Source: Planococcus ruber
GTDB lineage: Bacteria; Bacillota; Bacilli; Bacillales_A; Planococcaceae
DNA length: 64,000 nucleotides
Assembly (NCBI RefSeq): GCF_022819085.1
Contig: NZ_JALHAG010000011.1
Span: forward strand, 124,001 to 188,000
Reading direction: 5' to 3'
How positions within the stretch are numbered: position 1 is the stretch's first letter; the number at the start of each line of letters is the position of its first letter. Below the pieces are notes generated by a model. The model searched no databases. It was not told the origin of the DNA and was given only the letters and a program-made list of their open reading frames with translations. Below are positions 43,625 to 53,103 of this stretch, in pieces. The position numbers and the translations under genes were made by a program.

Positions 43625-44265
43625 CGCAATACAAACTTCCTTTCTACAAAACTAGCCAGCAATGAAAGCAAGTAAATGACCACAAAATAAATGACACCGA
43701 CAATCAAATACACATTAAACGCATCAAATGTGGCACTGGCTTGAATCCGTCCTTCTTGCGTCAAATCCGCAATTCCGATGACCGACAAGAGCGACGTGTC
43801 TTTCAATGAAATGATGGCTTGGTTCGTAATGGTTGGCAGCATTCTTCTAAATGCCTGCGGCAAAACGATAAAGCGCATGTTTTGCGTAGCATTCAGCCCG
43901 AGCGAACGCGCCGCTTCCGTCTGTCCTTTGTCAATTGACTGGATGCCTGCTCGAATAATTTCCGAGAAATAGGCTCCGGCATTGATGGCTACAGTTACAA
44001 TCCCCGCAGTCGTATTGTCCATTGAGAAAATCTGAAGGGAATTCAATCCAAAATAAATGAAGAACAACTGAACGATGAACGGCGTTCCCCGAATGGCATC
44101 AACGAAGATTTTTGCGATCCAGTTCAAGATTTTAATCGGGGCGAGCCTTAATAATGCGACAAGCAAACCGATTAAGAACCCAAGAATAATGGCAATTACA
44201 AAGATATAAAGCGTGACTTGCAAGCCTTCCATTAAATAGGGAAAGGCATTTCTAATCGTATCCAT
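43621..44265 (-). CDS. glnP: polar amino acid ABC importer, permease (GlnP-like)
   Basis: 214 residues, five spans. Opens with [21 protein letters not shown] and holds the EAA loop [31 protein letters not shown] chosen after AAAGGAGATG; the frame upstream is leader. Separated from the binding-protein gene by 159 bases that carry a repeat element. Confidence 0.92.
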   Translation of the reverse strand: MDTIRNAFPYLMEGLQVTLYIFVIAIILGFLIGLLVALLRLAPIKILNWIAKIFVDAIRGTPFIVQLFFIYFGLNSLQIFSMDNTTAGIVTVAINAGAYFSEIIRAGIQSIDKGQTEAARSLGLNATQNMRFIVLPQAFRRMLPTITNQAIISLKDTSLLSVIGIADLTQEGRIQASATFDAFNVYLIVGVIYFVVIYLLSLLASFVERKFVLR

Positions 44266-44282
44266 CAACACATCTCCTTTGT

Positions 44283-44352
44283 AAGAAAAGCGCAAGCGCC
44301 CATCCAGCCTCAAACAGCTTAAGGTTTCGAGGACCGGGCGCTAGAGTCTAGA
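44283..44352. repeat. REP-like interspersed repeat in the gln operon
   Basis: AAAGCGCAAGCGCCC ... GGGCGCTAGAGTCTAGACA, with outer GCGCCC/GGGCGC and inner CCTCAAAC/GTTTCGAGG stems. The ends resemble a repeat I know from many Bacillaceae intergenic regions; naming by memory. Copy number here cannot be checked. Confidence 0.65.
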
Positions 44353-44424
44353 CACCGAATGCGCAAATCATTTTTCTATGCTGTACAAAAAATGCAGCGC
44401 ACAATTGCGCGCTGCAATCCATTC

Positions 44425-45216
44425 TTATTCTGCGATGTACTTGCCAAGAATTTCATCGTATTCTCCGCTGTCGCGCAATTCTTGAAGACCTGCATTGATT
44501 TGTTCCAACACATCGGCGTTTTCGCCTTTTAATACAGCGATTCCGTATTGGTCACCATTTAGGCGTTCTCCAACCGTTTTCAAGTCTAATCCACTTTCAG
44601 AAATCGCATAGGCGATAACCGGATAATCCTCAATTAAAACATCAGCATTGCCATTTGAAACTTCCTGGAACATTGACGGGCTGTCTTCAAACTGGGAAAC
44701 CGTGAAGCCGTATTCGCCTTCGTTTGCTCTCGCAAATTCCGCTCCAGTCGTTCCGCTTTTAACTGCTACTGTTTTGCCTTGTAGATCTTCTAACGTTTCA
44801 ATTTCCGTATTGTCTGAAGAAACGACCAAAGTTAGCCCTGCATCAAAATATGGATCTGAGAAATCCACCACATTTTTACGTTCATCTGTAATACTCATCC
44901 CCGCGATTGCAATATCCAATTGGCCTGCTTGCAATGCCGGAATAATGCCGCTGAAATCCATTGGGCTGAATTCGATCTCAAAACCTTGGTTTTCGGCAAT
45001 CGCTGTAATCAAATCGATGTCGATTCCAGTGTATTCGCCGTCTTCTTCAAACTCAAATGGTGGGTATGTAGTATCGATACCAACTGTATACTTTGCACCT
45101 TCGCTTCCGCCGTCTCCCGACGAACTGCCTGAGTTATCAGCTGCGTCGTCTGAACCGCAGGCCGCGATAATTAGCATGACTGCCATAAGAAGCATGAATA
45201 AACTGATCTTTTTCAA
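44425..45216 (-). CDS. glnH: polar amino acid ABC importer, binding lipoprotein (GlnH-like)
   Basis: 263 residues. Lipoprotein signal with lipobox IAAC (Cys 20), then a Gly/Ser linker and an SBP_bac_3 domain (TVGIDTTYPPFEFEEDGEYTGIDIDLITAIAENQGFEIEF; FSGIIPALQAGQLDIAIAGMSIT). It captures glutamine or a like amino acid outside the cell. First gene of the glnHPQ operon. Confidence 0.92.
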   Translation of the reverse strand: MKKISLFMLLMAVMLIIAACGSDDAADNSGSSSGDGGSEGAKYTVGIDTTYPPFEFEEDGEYTGIDIDLITAIAENQGFEIEFSPMDFSGIIPALQAGQLDIAIAGMSITDERKNVVDFSDPYFDAGLTLVVSSDNTEIETLEDLQGKTVAVKSGTTGAEFARANEGEYGFTVSQFEDSPSMFQEVSNGNADVLIEDYPVIAYAISESGLDLKTVGERLNGDQYGIAVLKGENADVLEQINAGLQELRDSGEYDEILGKYIAE

Positions 45217-45303
45217 TTCATTTCCCCCTTAATATAAATGAGATTCATCTCTTCAACAATATATCATAATTTTCAGCAAATCAGAACCTTCAAAATAAAA
45301 AAA

Positions 45304-45327
45304 AGACAACCAATTCCTTAGTTGTCT
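45304..45327 (-). terminator. terminator overlapping the end of the second AI-2E gene
   Basis: AGACAAC/GTTGTCT stem with a T-rich tail on the minus strand; stop codon within the 5' arm. Confidence 0.7.
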
Positions 45328-46423
45328 AGTTCTTTTCAGCTACTTCTTTTGAAATTTGACGTTTTTTTCTAAGCCGAATAAATAAACGGAAGTTATGAAC
45401 TACTGTTTTTAATACGGCGTATAATGGAATGGCAATTAAGATTCCGACAAAACCGTAAAGTGCTGCGGCAATAAGCAGCAACAGGATGATCGTCAAGGGG
45501 TGAATATTCAACCGGCTTCCCATGATATTCGGCGTCACCAAGTTTCCTTCCAATTGCTGGACCACTAAAAGCACAACGAGAACTTTTACGGCCATCAACG
45601 GCTCTCCGCTCATCAAGGCGACAAATATAGCCGGGATAATGCCGATCAATGGGCCTAAAAAGGGGACAATAATCAAGAACATCGCAAAGACTGCCAGCGT
45701 AAAGGCATAATCGAGGCCAATGATGATATAGCCGATATACATCAACACCCCAACCGTAAATGCGACAATGGCTTGTCCGACAATGTAATCGGAAAGGGTC
45801 TGGTCAAGATCCCGCAACAGCTTCCTTCCCTCAAGCCGATGTTCTTCAGGAAGGTATTTCATTAAATGAGGATTTAATTTTTCATCATCCTTCAATAGAA
45901 AGAACAGGATGAACGGCACTACGATCAAGACAACGGCTACGTTCATCAACATCCCCAGAATCCCCATCACATTTTCCAGCAAGCCGTCCGATAAATCTTC
46001 CGTGTAGGAAGTCAAATAATTTTTCAATTCCGTCCCACTTACTCCAGCAAATTCAAATTTAGAAACAGCTTGGCCGGAATCTGTTGTCACTTCCTCAATT
46101 GTTTCGGGTGCCAGCTCAGCGAGGCTTGTCACTTGGCCTTTCAATAGCGGCCCCAAGAAATAAGTGATGGAAATTAATATAATGGCGATCAATGAGAAGA
46201 TAAGGGCAATTCCTGCGAGTTTTGGTATGTAGCGCGTCAGCAGCTTCAATAATGGACGCAGAATATAATACAGAAGGCCAGCAATCACGATTGGCGCAAA
46301 TACCGTCGCAATAATCACTTTGAATGGCCAAAAAGCGTAGTCGATCTTTCCTAAAAAGAATAGAATAATAACAATTAATAGCGTTCCGGTCGCATATTCA
46401 AAAAATGGTTTTTTAATCCACAT
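45326..46423 (-). CDS. AI-2E family transporter, second copy
   Basis: 365 residues, same topology as the paralogue at 21-22 kb (GTLLIVIILFFLG, IVPFLGPLIGIIPAIFVAL, QQLEGNLVTPNIMGSRLNIHPLTII). A Na+/H+ or AI-2 exporter function cannot be chosen between. ATG chosen after GGAGGAGG. Monocistronic. Confidence 0.88.
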   Translation of the reverse strand: MWIKKPFFEYATGTLLIVIILFFLGKIDYAFWPFKVIIATVFAPIVIAGLLYYILRPLLKLLTRYIPKLAGIALIFSLIAIILISITYFLGPLLKGQVTSLAELAPETIEEVTTDSGQAVSKFEFAGVSGTELKNYLTSYTEDLSDGLLENVMGILGMLMNVAVVLIVVPFILFFLLKDDEKLNPHLMKYLPEEHRLEGRKLLRDLDQTLSDYIVGQAIVAFTVGVLMYIGYIIIGLDYAFTLAVFAMFLIIVPFLGPLIGIIPAIFVALMSGEPLMAVKVLVVLLVVQQLEGNLVTPNIMGSRLNIHPLTIILLLLIAAALYGFVGILIAIPLYAVLKTVVHNFRLFIRLRKKRQISKEVAEKN

Positions 46424-46466
46424 GGAACCTCCTCCTTCCTTTTTCAATTTAAAAATTCCAGCAAAA

Positions 46467-46504
46467 AAGAGCGAAAGCAAGAGTTGCCTCCGCCTTCACT
46501 CTTT
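46467..46504 (-). terminator. terminator of the 92-residue gene
   Basis: AAGAGTGAAG/CTTTCGCTCTT-like arms, T run on the minus strand. Confidence 0.6.
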
Positions 46505-46516
46505 TGCCGGAATTGT

Positions 46517-46795
46517 TTATTCTTCTTCAAGTTCTTTCATTTCTCTATGAGTTTGCGGGAATCCGTTTGCCTGCCATTCATCACGGTAAGCGGAATCCAA
46601 TTGGGTCAAGCCTTTTTCAGCTGGGTCCAGATCGGCTTCAACACTTTCCCGGCGGTCTACTTCTACGCTGTTGCGCATGTCCGAGTCTTCTTGAACCTTT
46701 ACGCTATTTTTTTCCTGATACGCTTTAAAAACAAAAATTCCTGCAGCTGCTGCTAAGGCGCTGCCGATGACTGTATTCATAGTAGATTTTTTCAT
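46517..46795 (-). CDS. small membrane protein, unknown
   Basis: 92 residues. One N-terminal span (TVIGSALAAAAGIFVF, 8-23), then a charged tail ending WQANGFPQTHREMKELEEE. No family recognised. GGAGGGG six bases before the ATG. Confidence 0.65.
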   Translation of the reverse strand: MKKSTMNTVIGSALAAAAGIFVFKAYQEKNSVKVQEDSDMRNSVEVDRRESVEADLDPAEKGLTQLDSAYRDEWQANGFPQTHREMKELEEE

Positions 46796-47064
46796 GTATA
46801 CCCCTCCAAATAGAAACTGATAGACTGTCTTCTATTCTGTATACCCTTAAAACTACTTTTTAACTACTCATTGAAAAGATTTTTTGGCGCCATTTATTCT
46901 TTTAGCTCCTGCGCCTGTTTGCAACCGCCGTTTGCCGAATGAATACCACGCGGCCCTTCCTGTTTTTGCTCGTTCTTTCTTTTAATGGACACTTCATACA
47001 ATCATTGCCTGCAGCTAACTTTGTAGTATGGCTGTTGCAGGGGAATGAAATGGAAAGGCAATGC
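46796..47064. other. gap without a convincing gene
   Basis: No well-supported gene. A CTGCAG-flanked imperfect dyad near 47010-47045 might act as a terminator for the gene to its right; not certain. A minus-strand frame here holds CMKCPLK but has no ribosome site and overlaps the neighbouring gene. Confidence 0.4.
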
Positions 47065-47784
47065 TTAAGCTTCCTGCTCATGCTTAGCTTGTTCTTTTTT
47101 GAGCTCAGGCCATTGTTCAAGAAACTTTTGCGCGACGCCTTTTGTGGAAGCTGGATTCTGGCCTGTAATCAGCCTGCCGGACTGCAGCACGCAAGCGGCC
47201 ATTGGAAACGTGCTCTGTTTGTATAAAGTGCCCCGATCTTTCAATGCCTGCTCCAAAGAAAAAGGAATATGCTTATATAACCCCATTAACTTTTCTTCCT
47301 TATCGGAAAACCCCGTAACGACATGCCCTGATAAAAGATATCTTCCGTCTGACAGCTTGACGTTCTGCAAACCGCTCGGCCCGTGGCATACGGCTAAAAC
47401 CATTCCGCCATTTTCATAAATTGTTTTCGTAATTTCCTGCAACTCGCTGTTATCTGGAAAATCCCACATTGTTCCATGCCCTCCGGCAAAATAAATGGCG
47501 GCGTAATCCTGTGCATCGATATCCTCGGGGGCGAATGGATTTTTTATTTTGTCCATCAACTCGTCGTTCATATAGTAAGCACGCGTTTTCTTATTTGTCA
47601 GGACTGCCATCAAGCTTCTTGGATCCAGAGGAACTCGCTTTCGCGATGTACTAATAATGTCCACTTCAAAATCATTTTTCACTTCATGGTAAAAATCCGT
47701 CAATTCCCTCAGCCATAATCCGGTCTTTTTGCCTCCTGTTCCAAGGGCTGCATGATTGGTGACTGCAATCAATAGTTTTTCCAT
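47065..47784 (-). CDS. DJ-1/PfpI-superfamily protein (Hsp31/glyoxalase III-like)
   Basis: 239 residues. Nucleophile elbow VLAVCHGPSGL carries the catalytic Cys; Asp/Glu residues precede in YFAGGHGTMWDFPD. Hsp31-like members are holding chaperones and glutathione-independent methylglyoxal dehydratases. Chosen ATG lies after AAAGGGGATC; the longer frame is unlikely. Monocistronic. Confidence 0.88.
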   Translation of the reverse strand: MEKLLIAVTNHAALGTGGKKTGLWLRELTDFYHEVKNDFEVDIISTSRKRVPLDPRSLMAVLTNKKTRAYYMNDELMDKIKNPFAPEDIDAQDYAAIYFAGGHGTMWDFPDNSELQEITKTIYENGGMVLAVCHGPSGLQNVKLSDGRYLLSGHVVTGFSDKEEKLMGLYKHIPFSLEQALKDRGTLYKQSTFPMAACVLQSGRLITGQNPASTKGVAQKFLEQWPELKKEQAKHEQEA

Positions 47785-48012
47785 CGTGATCCCCTTTCCT
47801 GCTTCGTTCTTTTTCTTCGTATTCCCTTTCCCAAATGAAGAAAAACGTCCACCCATCGTACGTTTCTTCCGCTGCCAAGTTTGCCTGCAAGAGATTCTAA
47901 AAGCATTCTCGTCAGCTCTTATTAAACACTTTTATTGTCAGAAAATACAGTCTTTTTATATATTTTCGCCTTTATTTATGATAAAATTACAGTAACTAGG
48001 GAGGGATTAAAG

Positions 48013-49116
48013 ATGAAAACGCTTTTGTCGTTTGCAGCATCCATCATCCTTGCATTCAGTATGTTTTCTCTTCCCGCTTCCGCTGTTGTCACGTTTGATG
48101 ATGTTCCGGCAACCCATGGATTCGCCTTTGAGATCATCTATCTCCACGAACAAGGAATTGTGTCCGGCTACGAGGACGGAACATTCCGGCCCAATGCCAC
48201 AGTAAGCCGCGCCCAAGCCACTGTGATGATCGGACGTGCACTCGAATTGGATGGCAAACAGCGCAAAACGCCATTTAAAGATGTAAGTGCCGGCCACCCA
48301 GCTTCCGGCTACATCGATTCTGCAGTTAAAGAAGGCATCGCCTTCGGCTTTCCGGACAATACGTTCCGCCCGAACGGTCAATTGAACCGTGGCCAGGCAG
48401 CGATGTTCCTTGACCGGGCCTTCGATTTCCCAGCGGCTCCGCCATCCGGCTTTTTGGATATGGGACCGAATACCGTTTCCAATGAAGCAGTAGCCAGACT
48501 TGCCCATCAAGGCGTCGCAAAAGGTTTTCCGGACAACCGGTTCCGGCCGTCAAGCCCTGTCACGCGCGCCCAATTCGCAGCGTTCCTTGCACGGGCAATT
48601 GAACCCACTTTCATTGAAGACAAACGTGAATTGCTTGCAGCCGCTAATGAGATTTTAGGGGCATTGCAGGAAAAGAATTTTGTTGAAGTTTCCAAGTACG
48701 TCAGCTCTTCCAAAGGATTGGCCTTCTGCCCATATAGCGGCGGATGCCTGGATGGCAATGGACAGACATTCTCCAAAAGCCAAGTAAGCGCTTTTATGGC
48801 AGACCAGAAAGAATATCTATGGGGCTATGAAGACGGCAGCGGATTTCCCATCGAGTTAACGCCGGCTGCGTATTATGATGAATATTTGATGGACGCCGAC
48901 TATGAGGAAAAAGAACGCTACGGACGGACAGAGCAGCCGATGACGAGAGAGCAGATTGCACGACGCTTCCCAAATGCGGCCGTTGTTGAATTCTATAATC
49001 CCGGCACAGCACAATTCGAGTACATGGACTGGCAAAACTTAAACATGGTCTTTGAAAAAAACAGCGAAGGTGAATGGATTTTGATCGCAATTGTGAACAA
49101 TCGCTGGACCATCTGA
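48013..49116 (+). CDS. S-layer homology (SLH) protein
   Basis: 367 residues. Signal peptide ending PASA (about 1-24), then three SLH repeats (GIVSGYEDGTFRPNATVSRAQ; GIAFGFPDNTFRPNGQLNRGQ; GVAKGFPDNRFRPSSPVTRAQ), which bind pyruvylated secondary wall polymers. The C-terminal ~160 residues look like a NTF2-like/uncharacterised domain (LAAANEILGALQEKNFVEVSKYV...NLNMVFEKNSEGEWILIAIVNN). So the protein is displayed on the wall. GGGAGG is eight bases upstream of the ATG. Upstream, an extended -10 TGATAAAAT is seen near 47980. Confidence 0.88.
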   Translation: MKTLLSFAASIILAFSMFSLPASAVVTFDDVPATHGFAFEIIYLHEQGIVSGYEDGTFRPNATVSRAQATVMIGRALELDGKQRKTPFKDVSAGHPASGYIDSAVKEGIAFGFPDNTFRPNGQLNRGQAAMFLDRAFDFPAAPPSGFLDMGPNTVSNEAVARLAHQGVAKGFPDNRFRPSSPVTRAQFAAFLARAIEPTFIEDKRELLAAANEILGALQEKNFVEVSKYVSSSKGLAFCPYSGGCLDGNGQTFSKSQVSAFMADQKEYLWGYEDGSGFPIELTPAAYYDEYLMDADYEEKERYGRTEQPMTREQIARRFPNAAVVEFYNPGTAQFEYMDWQNLNMVFEKNSEGEWILIAIVNNRWTI

Positions 49117-49138
49117 CAGTTGACGAAGAGAACAAAAA

Positions 49139-49169
49139 AAGGCCCCAGGAATCAGATTCCCGGGGCCTT
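49139..49169. terminator. bidirectional terminator of the SLH and UPF0178 genes
   Basis: AAGGCCCC/GGGGCCTT with inner GGAAT/ATTCC pairs. Confidence 0.88.
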
Positions 49170-49172
49170 TCG

Positions 49173-49619
49173 TTATTCAGAAGCAATTGTTTTGAAGAGT
49201 TCCACTAAACTTTGCTGGAATTTTTCATTGTCTTCGGGCTTGCGTTTTTTCGGGCCTTTCATGCGCCCGCCGCTTTGCCGGATTTTTTTGGCAACATGGC
49301 GGCCGTGGAGCAATTGATCAATATTTTCCGAAGAATAGATTCGGCCGTTCTGGTCAATCGGATATCCTTGCTTGGCAAGGACCATGGCAGCTAGCCCATA
49401 ATCCTGCGTTACGACGACATCGCCTTTTTTTACACGGTTGACTAAGACAAAATCGACTGCATCCGCACCTTTGGATACCGTAATCGTTTCCGCTCCTTCG
49501 CGCTGCATTATATGGGAAGTATCGCAGATCAGCAGCACCGGCAGGTCGAATTTTCTCGACAAAGCGATGGTCAAATCTACAACCGGGCAGCCGTCCGCAT
49601 CGATCAATACTTTCGTCAT
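49173..49619 (-). CDS. UPF0178 (YaiI/YqxD) family protein
   Basis: 148 residues. PIN-like fold: VLIDADGCPVVDLTIALS, GADAVDFVLVNRVKKGDVVVTQDYGLAAMVLAKQG and GRHVAKKIRQSGGRMKGPKKR. Conserved Asp residues suggest a nuclease; activity not shown in the family as far as I know. ATGA overlap with the DUF1836 gene. Confidence 0.88.
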   Translation of the reverse strand: MTKVLIDADGCPVVDLTIALSRKFDLPVLLICDTSHIMQREGAETITVSKGADAVDFVLVNRVKKGDVVVTQDYGLAAMVLAKQGYPIDQNGRIYSSENIDQLLHGRHVAKKIRQSGGRMKGPKKRKPEDNEKFQQSLVELFKTIASE

Positions 49620-50191
49620 CGCGATTTCCTCCGTTCCACCAGATCATCCACTAATTTTTCAGCTGCCCTTTTGTATAAATTGCTTGTATGCACCAGAGAG
49701 GCAATTAATAAAACCTGTTCCAATTCGTTCGGATCTTCTATGGCAGCCCCTTCTTTTTCGGCCAATTCTGCTTGGCGGCCAAGCCCTTCTTTAAAAGAGG
49801 CAATGCTGCCTTGTTGAATATGCAAATAACTTTCATAGAAGCTTTCTAAATTCAGCTGCTCCTTTTCCGCCCGTTCATTCAACCCATCCAATACTTGCTT
49901 CACATCATTTATCGATAAGACGCTTTTCATCTGGTAGATCAAGTGGATCAGCATAATGTGGTTGCGCGAATACTTTTTGTTCTGAACAGGGTAAAACAAT
50001 TTTCCTTTTGCATAGTTATTGATCATCGTCTTCGTCAGAATTTTTTCTGCGCCGGTTCTTTTCGTTTCTTCAAAACTCGTTTCAAACAATTGAATGACTT
50101 GATCGATATATAAGTCAATTTTGGGTATATCTTCTAGAAGGATCGTTTTTTCAAGCGCCAAATCCTCTGTCAGCTTTTTTATATCCGCCAC
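49616..50191 (-). CDS. DUF1836-family protein
   Basis: 191 residues. Helical DUF1836 pattern TKTMINNYAKGKLFYPVQNKKYSRNHIMLIHLIYQMKSVLSINDVKQVL, similar to a MerR-type DNA-binding wing-helix, so a regulatory role is thinkable. Upstream of and overlapping the UPF0178 gene. Confidence 0.82.
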   Translation of the reverse strand: MADIKKLTEDLALEKTILLEDIPKIDLYIDQVIQLFETSFEETKRTGAEKILTKTMINNYAKGKLFYPVQNKKYSRNHIMLIHLIYQMKSVLSINDVKQVLDGLNERAEKEQLNLESFYESYLHIQQGSIASFKEGLGRQAELAEKEGAAIEDPNELEQVLLIASLVHTSNLYKRAAEKLVDDLVERRKSR

Positions 50192-50329
50192 ATTTTCACC
50201 TTCACCCTGTCAGTTATTACTGTTTATTCTACATGATTATTCAAAATCCTCCAAGCTTGACCACCGAATTAAATAAGAGTATTATCTTAAGTAGTTTCAA
50301 TAACTACGTATAACAAGGAGCATATATTA

Positions 50330-50977
50330 ATGAGAACTTACATAAGAGAACCATTCAATGCCTTCTCCCACCTTCTGGGCGCTGTGTTGTCTTTTATTGC
50401 TTTACTGGCCATGGTGATTAAAGCGGCTTATGGCCAGGCCCCAGCTTCGCATCTCAGCTCTGTCATTATTTTCGGCGTGAGTTTGATCTGCCTTTATTCG
50501 GCTTCAGCAATTTACCATAGCGCGCTTGCAATGCCATCCACCATTGCATTTCTCCGGAAATTGGACCATTCCATGATTTTCGCTTTGATCGCTGGATCGT
50601 ATGCTCCTTTTTGCTTGATTGCGCTTAACGGCAAGCTCGGCATCATCTTGTTTGCAATCGTTGCGGGCCTTGGTATCAGCGGGATTTTCTTTAAAATGGT
50701 ATGGTTCCATTCGCCGCGCTGGTTGTCTACCGCCATCTATATTGCCATGGGATGGATTATCATCTTTGCGGTCGTCCCTTTAGCAGACAGTTTATCTGTA
50801 CCGGGCTTGTCATTGCTCGTCAGCGGCGGCCTTCTTTACACAGTTGGAGGCATTATCTATGGAATGAAACCGGATTTCCTGTCATCCAAGCATTTGGGCT
50901 TCCATGAAATTTTTCATCTTTTCATTTTGGCCGGCAGCCTTTGCCATTTCCTTTCTGTGTACTTCTATGTTTTATAA
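50330..50977 (+). CDS. hemolysin III-family membrane protein (PAQR-like)
   Basis: 215 residues, seven spans. PAQR motifs EPFNAFSHLLGAVLSF, SASAIYHSALAMPS, LDHSMIFALIAGSYAPF and HEIFHLFILAGSLCHFL, whose His, Asp and Ser residues bind zinc. Named for weak haemolysis in E. coli; likely a ceramidase-like hydrolase fold. SD AAGGAG. Terminator follows. Confidence 0.9.
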   Translation: MRTYIREPFNAFSHLLGAVLSFIALLAMVIKAAYGQAPASHLSSVIIFGVSLICLYSASAIYHSALAMPSTIAFLRKLDHSMIFALIAGSYAPFCLIALNGKLGIILFAIVAGLGISGIFFKMVWFHSPRWLSTAIYIAMGWIIIFAVVPLADSLSVPGLSLLVSGGLLYTVGGIIYGMKPDFLSSKHLGFHEIFHLFILAGSLCHFLSVYFYVL

Positions 50978-50979
50978 AG

Positions 50980-51015
50980 AAATGCCTTTTCTTCAAAGTT
51001 GGAGAAAGGGCATTT
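50980..51015 (+). terminator. terminator of the hemolysin III gene
   Basis: AAATGCC/GGGCATTT arms with an inner TTTTCTTC/GGAGAAA, then T-rich. Confidence 0.75.
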
Positions 51016-51085
51016 TCTCATCCTCCCTGTTTTCTCTCCGATTAAATGATATGATTATTCTAATAATTCATGAGGAGGAGAACCG

Positions 51086-51865
51086 ATGGAACAATTCGAT
51101 TTAAATGATCAGCGATTAGCCGACACCTTATTTGAAGCATACATACAGAACAAACCACTTTCTAAAGACCAGATTCCCGCTTTTCTGGAAAAAGAAAAAG
51201 CATATGGCATTCAACATGCCTTAACGGCGAAAAAAGCCGAAGCAGCCAATGAAGAATTGAAAGGCTATAAAATCAGTTTGACGAGCAAGGAAACACAGGA
51301 ACTTTTTAATTCTGAAACCCCTCTGTACGGGGCTTTGACCTCTCCTGCGATTTCCGGCGGCACCATTGAACTTACTGCGATGAGCTCCCCTTTAATTGAA
51401 CTCGAATTGATTTTCATTGCACAGGAGGATTTGTCTGCAGAAGATAGCGTAGAAGCCATTCTTCAAAAGACTTTGGTTGCCCCAGGAATCGAAGTTCCGG
51501 ATTCCCGTTTTGAAGATTGGTTTCCGCATCTTTCGCTTGGCCAAGTCATCGCCGACAGTGCCGTGGCAGGAAAAATTGTGATCGGCAAGCCGAAAGAAGG
51601 CGTCCAATTTGATGACTTGGACGATATTCAAGGCCGTTTAACATTCAATGGCGAGGAAATCGCTTCAGATTCCTCGAAAGCCGTGCTAGAACATCCCGTT
51701 TATGCAGTCAAATGGCTGGCTGAAGAATTGGCTAAGCACGGGTTAGCGATCAAAAAAGGCATGGCGATTTCTTCCGGTACGTTCATCTTGCCAAAAAAGC
51801 TTGAAAAAGGCCTTTATACCGCAAGCTATGAAGGAATCGGAGAAGTCTCCTTAAAAGTGATTTAA
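51086..51865 (+). CDS. 2-oxopent-4-enoate hydratase-like (MhpD/FAH family)
   Basis: 259 residues. Family features YGIQHALTAKKAEA, GYKISLTS, the metal site ELELIFIAQEDL and APGIEVPDSRFEDW, then the C-terminal SSGTFILPKKLEKG. FAH-fold hydratases/decarboxylases act in aromatic meta-cleavage pathways. It is alone here, so a general oxo-acid role is possible. SD GAGGAGG, six bases before the ATG. Confidence 0.82.
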   Translation: MEQFDLNDQRLADTLFEAYIQNKPLSKDQIPAFLEKEKAYGIQHALTAKKAEAANEELKGYKISLTSKETQELFNSETPLYGALTSPAISGGTIELTAMSSPLIELELIFIAQEDLSAEDSVEAILQKTLVAPGIEVPDSRFEDWFPHLSLGQVIADSAVAGKIVIGKPKEGVQFDDLDDIQGRLTFNGEEIASDSSKAVLEHPVYAVKWLAEELAKHGLAIKKGMAISSGTFILPKKLEKGLYTASYEGIGEVSLKVI

Positions 51866-51890
51866 GCTTTGCTTTCTCTACTATCTAAAA

Positions 51891-51917
51891 AAGGCGTCCT
51901 GCTTCGCAGGACGCCTT
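51891..51917. terminator. bidirectional terminator
   Basis: AAGGCGTCCTGC/GCAGGACGCCTT, T5 and A6 runs at the ends. Confidence 0.92.
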
Positions 51918-51927
51918 TTTGTTTAGT

Positions 51928-53103
51928 TTATTCAACTGCCTGCTTGTGGCCTTTCATAATCCACACGTAGTAAAGGGCGATTAACAGGACCATAACGGCA
52001 AGCATTAAATACAGATTTGCGTAGCCGAGTGAGACGGCAATAATGCCAAGCGATGCTGTACCGATGGCCATACCCGTATCATAGAAAGCGAAAAATGTGC
52101 CTGTCGCATAGCCGCTTCGGTGCTTATCCGCTGATTGGATGGCAAGCGTCTGAAAGCTTGGCAGCAAAGTGCCGTAGCCAAGGCCGACTAACGCACCTGA
52201 TAAGAGGAGCATCCAAGGCGATTGCGTAATACTCAATGAAAACAGCCCGATGGCAAACATGATGCAAGAAGGAACGATAACGATATGCGGTCCTCTTGAG
52301 TCGAATATCCGCCCGCTGAATGGCCGCACCACCAGCATGGCGATTGCATAAACTAAGAAGAAATAGCTGGCCGTTTTCAGCAATCCTAATGATTCCGCGT
52401 AAACAGAGATGAAAGAAACAATGCTTGCATACACAAAGGAAACAAAAAATCCAACGCTTGCGATAGGCATCGCCTTTGTTTCAAGAAAGTCATGCAAAGA
52501 CAGTTTGCGTTTTCCTTCGCGCAGCACCGGTGCCGTTTCTTCCACCCGAACCGCTAAAGCACAGAAAAAGCCGATCACCATGATGACGCTAAAAATAATA
52601 AAGATGGATCTTGCTGCCATGAAAGGCTGCAGCGTTAACGCAATGAAAGGGCCTGCGACAATCGCAATGTTCATTGCAATGCCGTAATAGCCAAGCCCTT
52701 CCCCGCGCCGTTCCGGCGGGACAATATCGGCAGCGATGGCTCCCCCAACCGTCGTCATCAAACTGAACCAAATCCCATGGAAAAACCGCAGTCCCAATAA
52801 GAGTGCAAAATCATCTACAACCACATAGAAAATAGTGCTGACTGCGAACATCAGCACACTGAGGGTCAAAATCCTTCTTTTTCCGTACTTCTCCAAGATC
52901 ATTCCGGCAAAGAAGCGCATGATAATAGCAGAAACCAGGAATACGGAGACCGCCATCCCGCCTTGGCTCGCTGTCCCGCCAAGCTCGTTCATGACGTAAA
53001 TTGGCAGGAACGTCAGCAATGCATAAAATACGGTAAAAATAAAAAATGTACTAATGGAGATATTGATAAAACTTCTTGTCCAAATTGGTCTTTTTTCAGT
53101 CAT
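51928..53103 (-). CDS. major facilitator superfamily transporter
   Basis: 391 residues, twelve spans. The motif-A loop GMILEKYGKRRILTLS follows span 2. Resembles drug or metabolite efflux carriers; the co-transcribed MarR gene supports drug or phenolic export. The ATG before TEKRPIW overlaps the MarR gene end by eight bases. GGATGG in front. Confidence 0.86.
   Translation of the reverse strand: MTEKRPIWTRSFINISISTFFIFTVFYALLTFLPIYVMNELGGTASQGGMAVSVFLVSAIIMRFFAGMILEKYGKRRILTLSVLMFAVSTIFYVVVDDFALLLGLRFFHGIWFSLMTTVGGAIAADIVPPERRGEGLGYYGIAMNIAIVAGPFIALTLQPFMAARSIFIIFSVIMVIGFFCALAVRVEETAPVLREGKRKLSLHDFLETKAMPIASVGFFVSFVYASIVSFISVYAESLGLLKTASYFFLVYAIAMLVVRPFSGRIFDSRGPHIVIVPSCIMFAIGLFSLSITQSPWMLLLSGALVGLGYGTLLPSFQTLAIQSADKHRSGYATGTFFAFYDTGMAIGTASLGIIAVSLGYANLYLMLAVMVLLIALYYVWIMKGHKQAVE

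Noticed and set aside
46902-47120. Minus-strand 72-residue frame with CMKC
   Set aside because: Overlaps the end of the DJ-1-like gene, has no ribosome site and no recognisable family.
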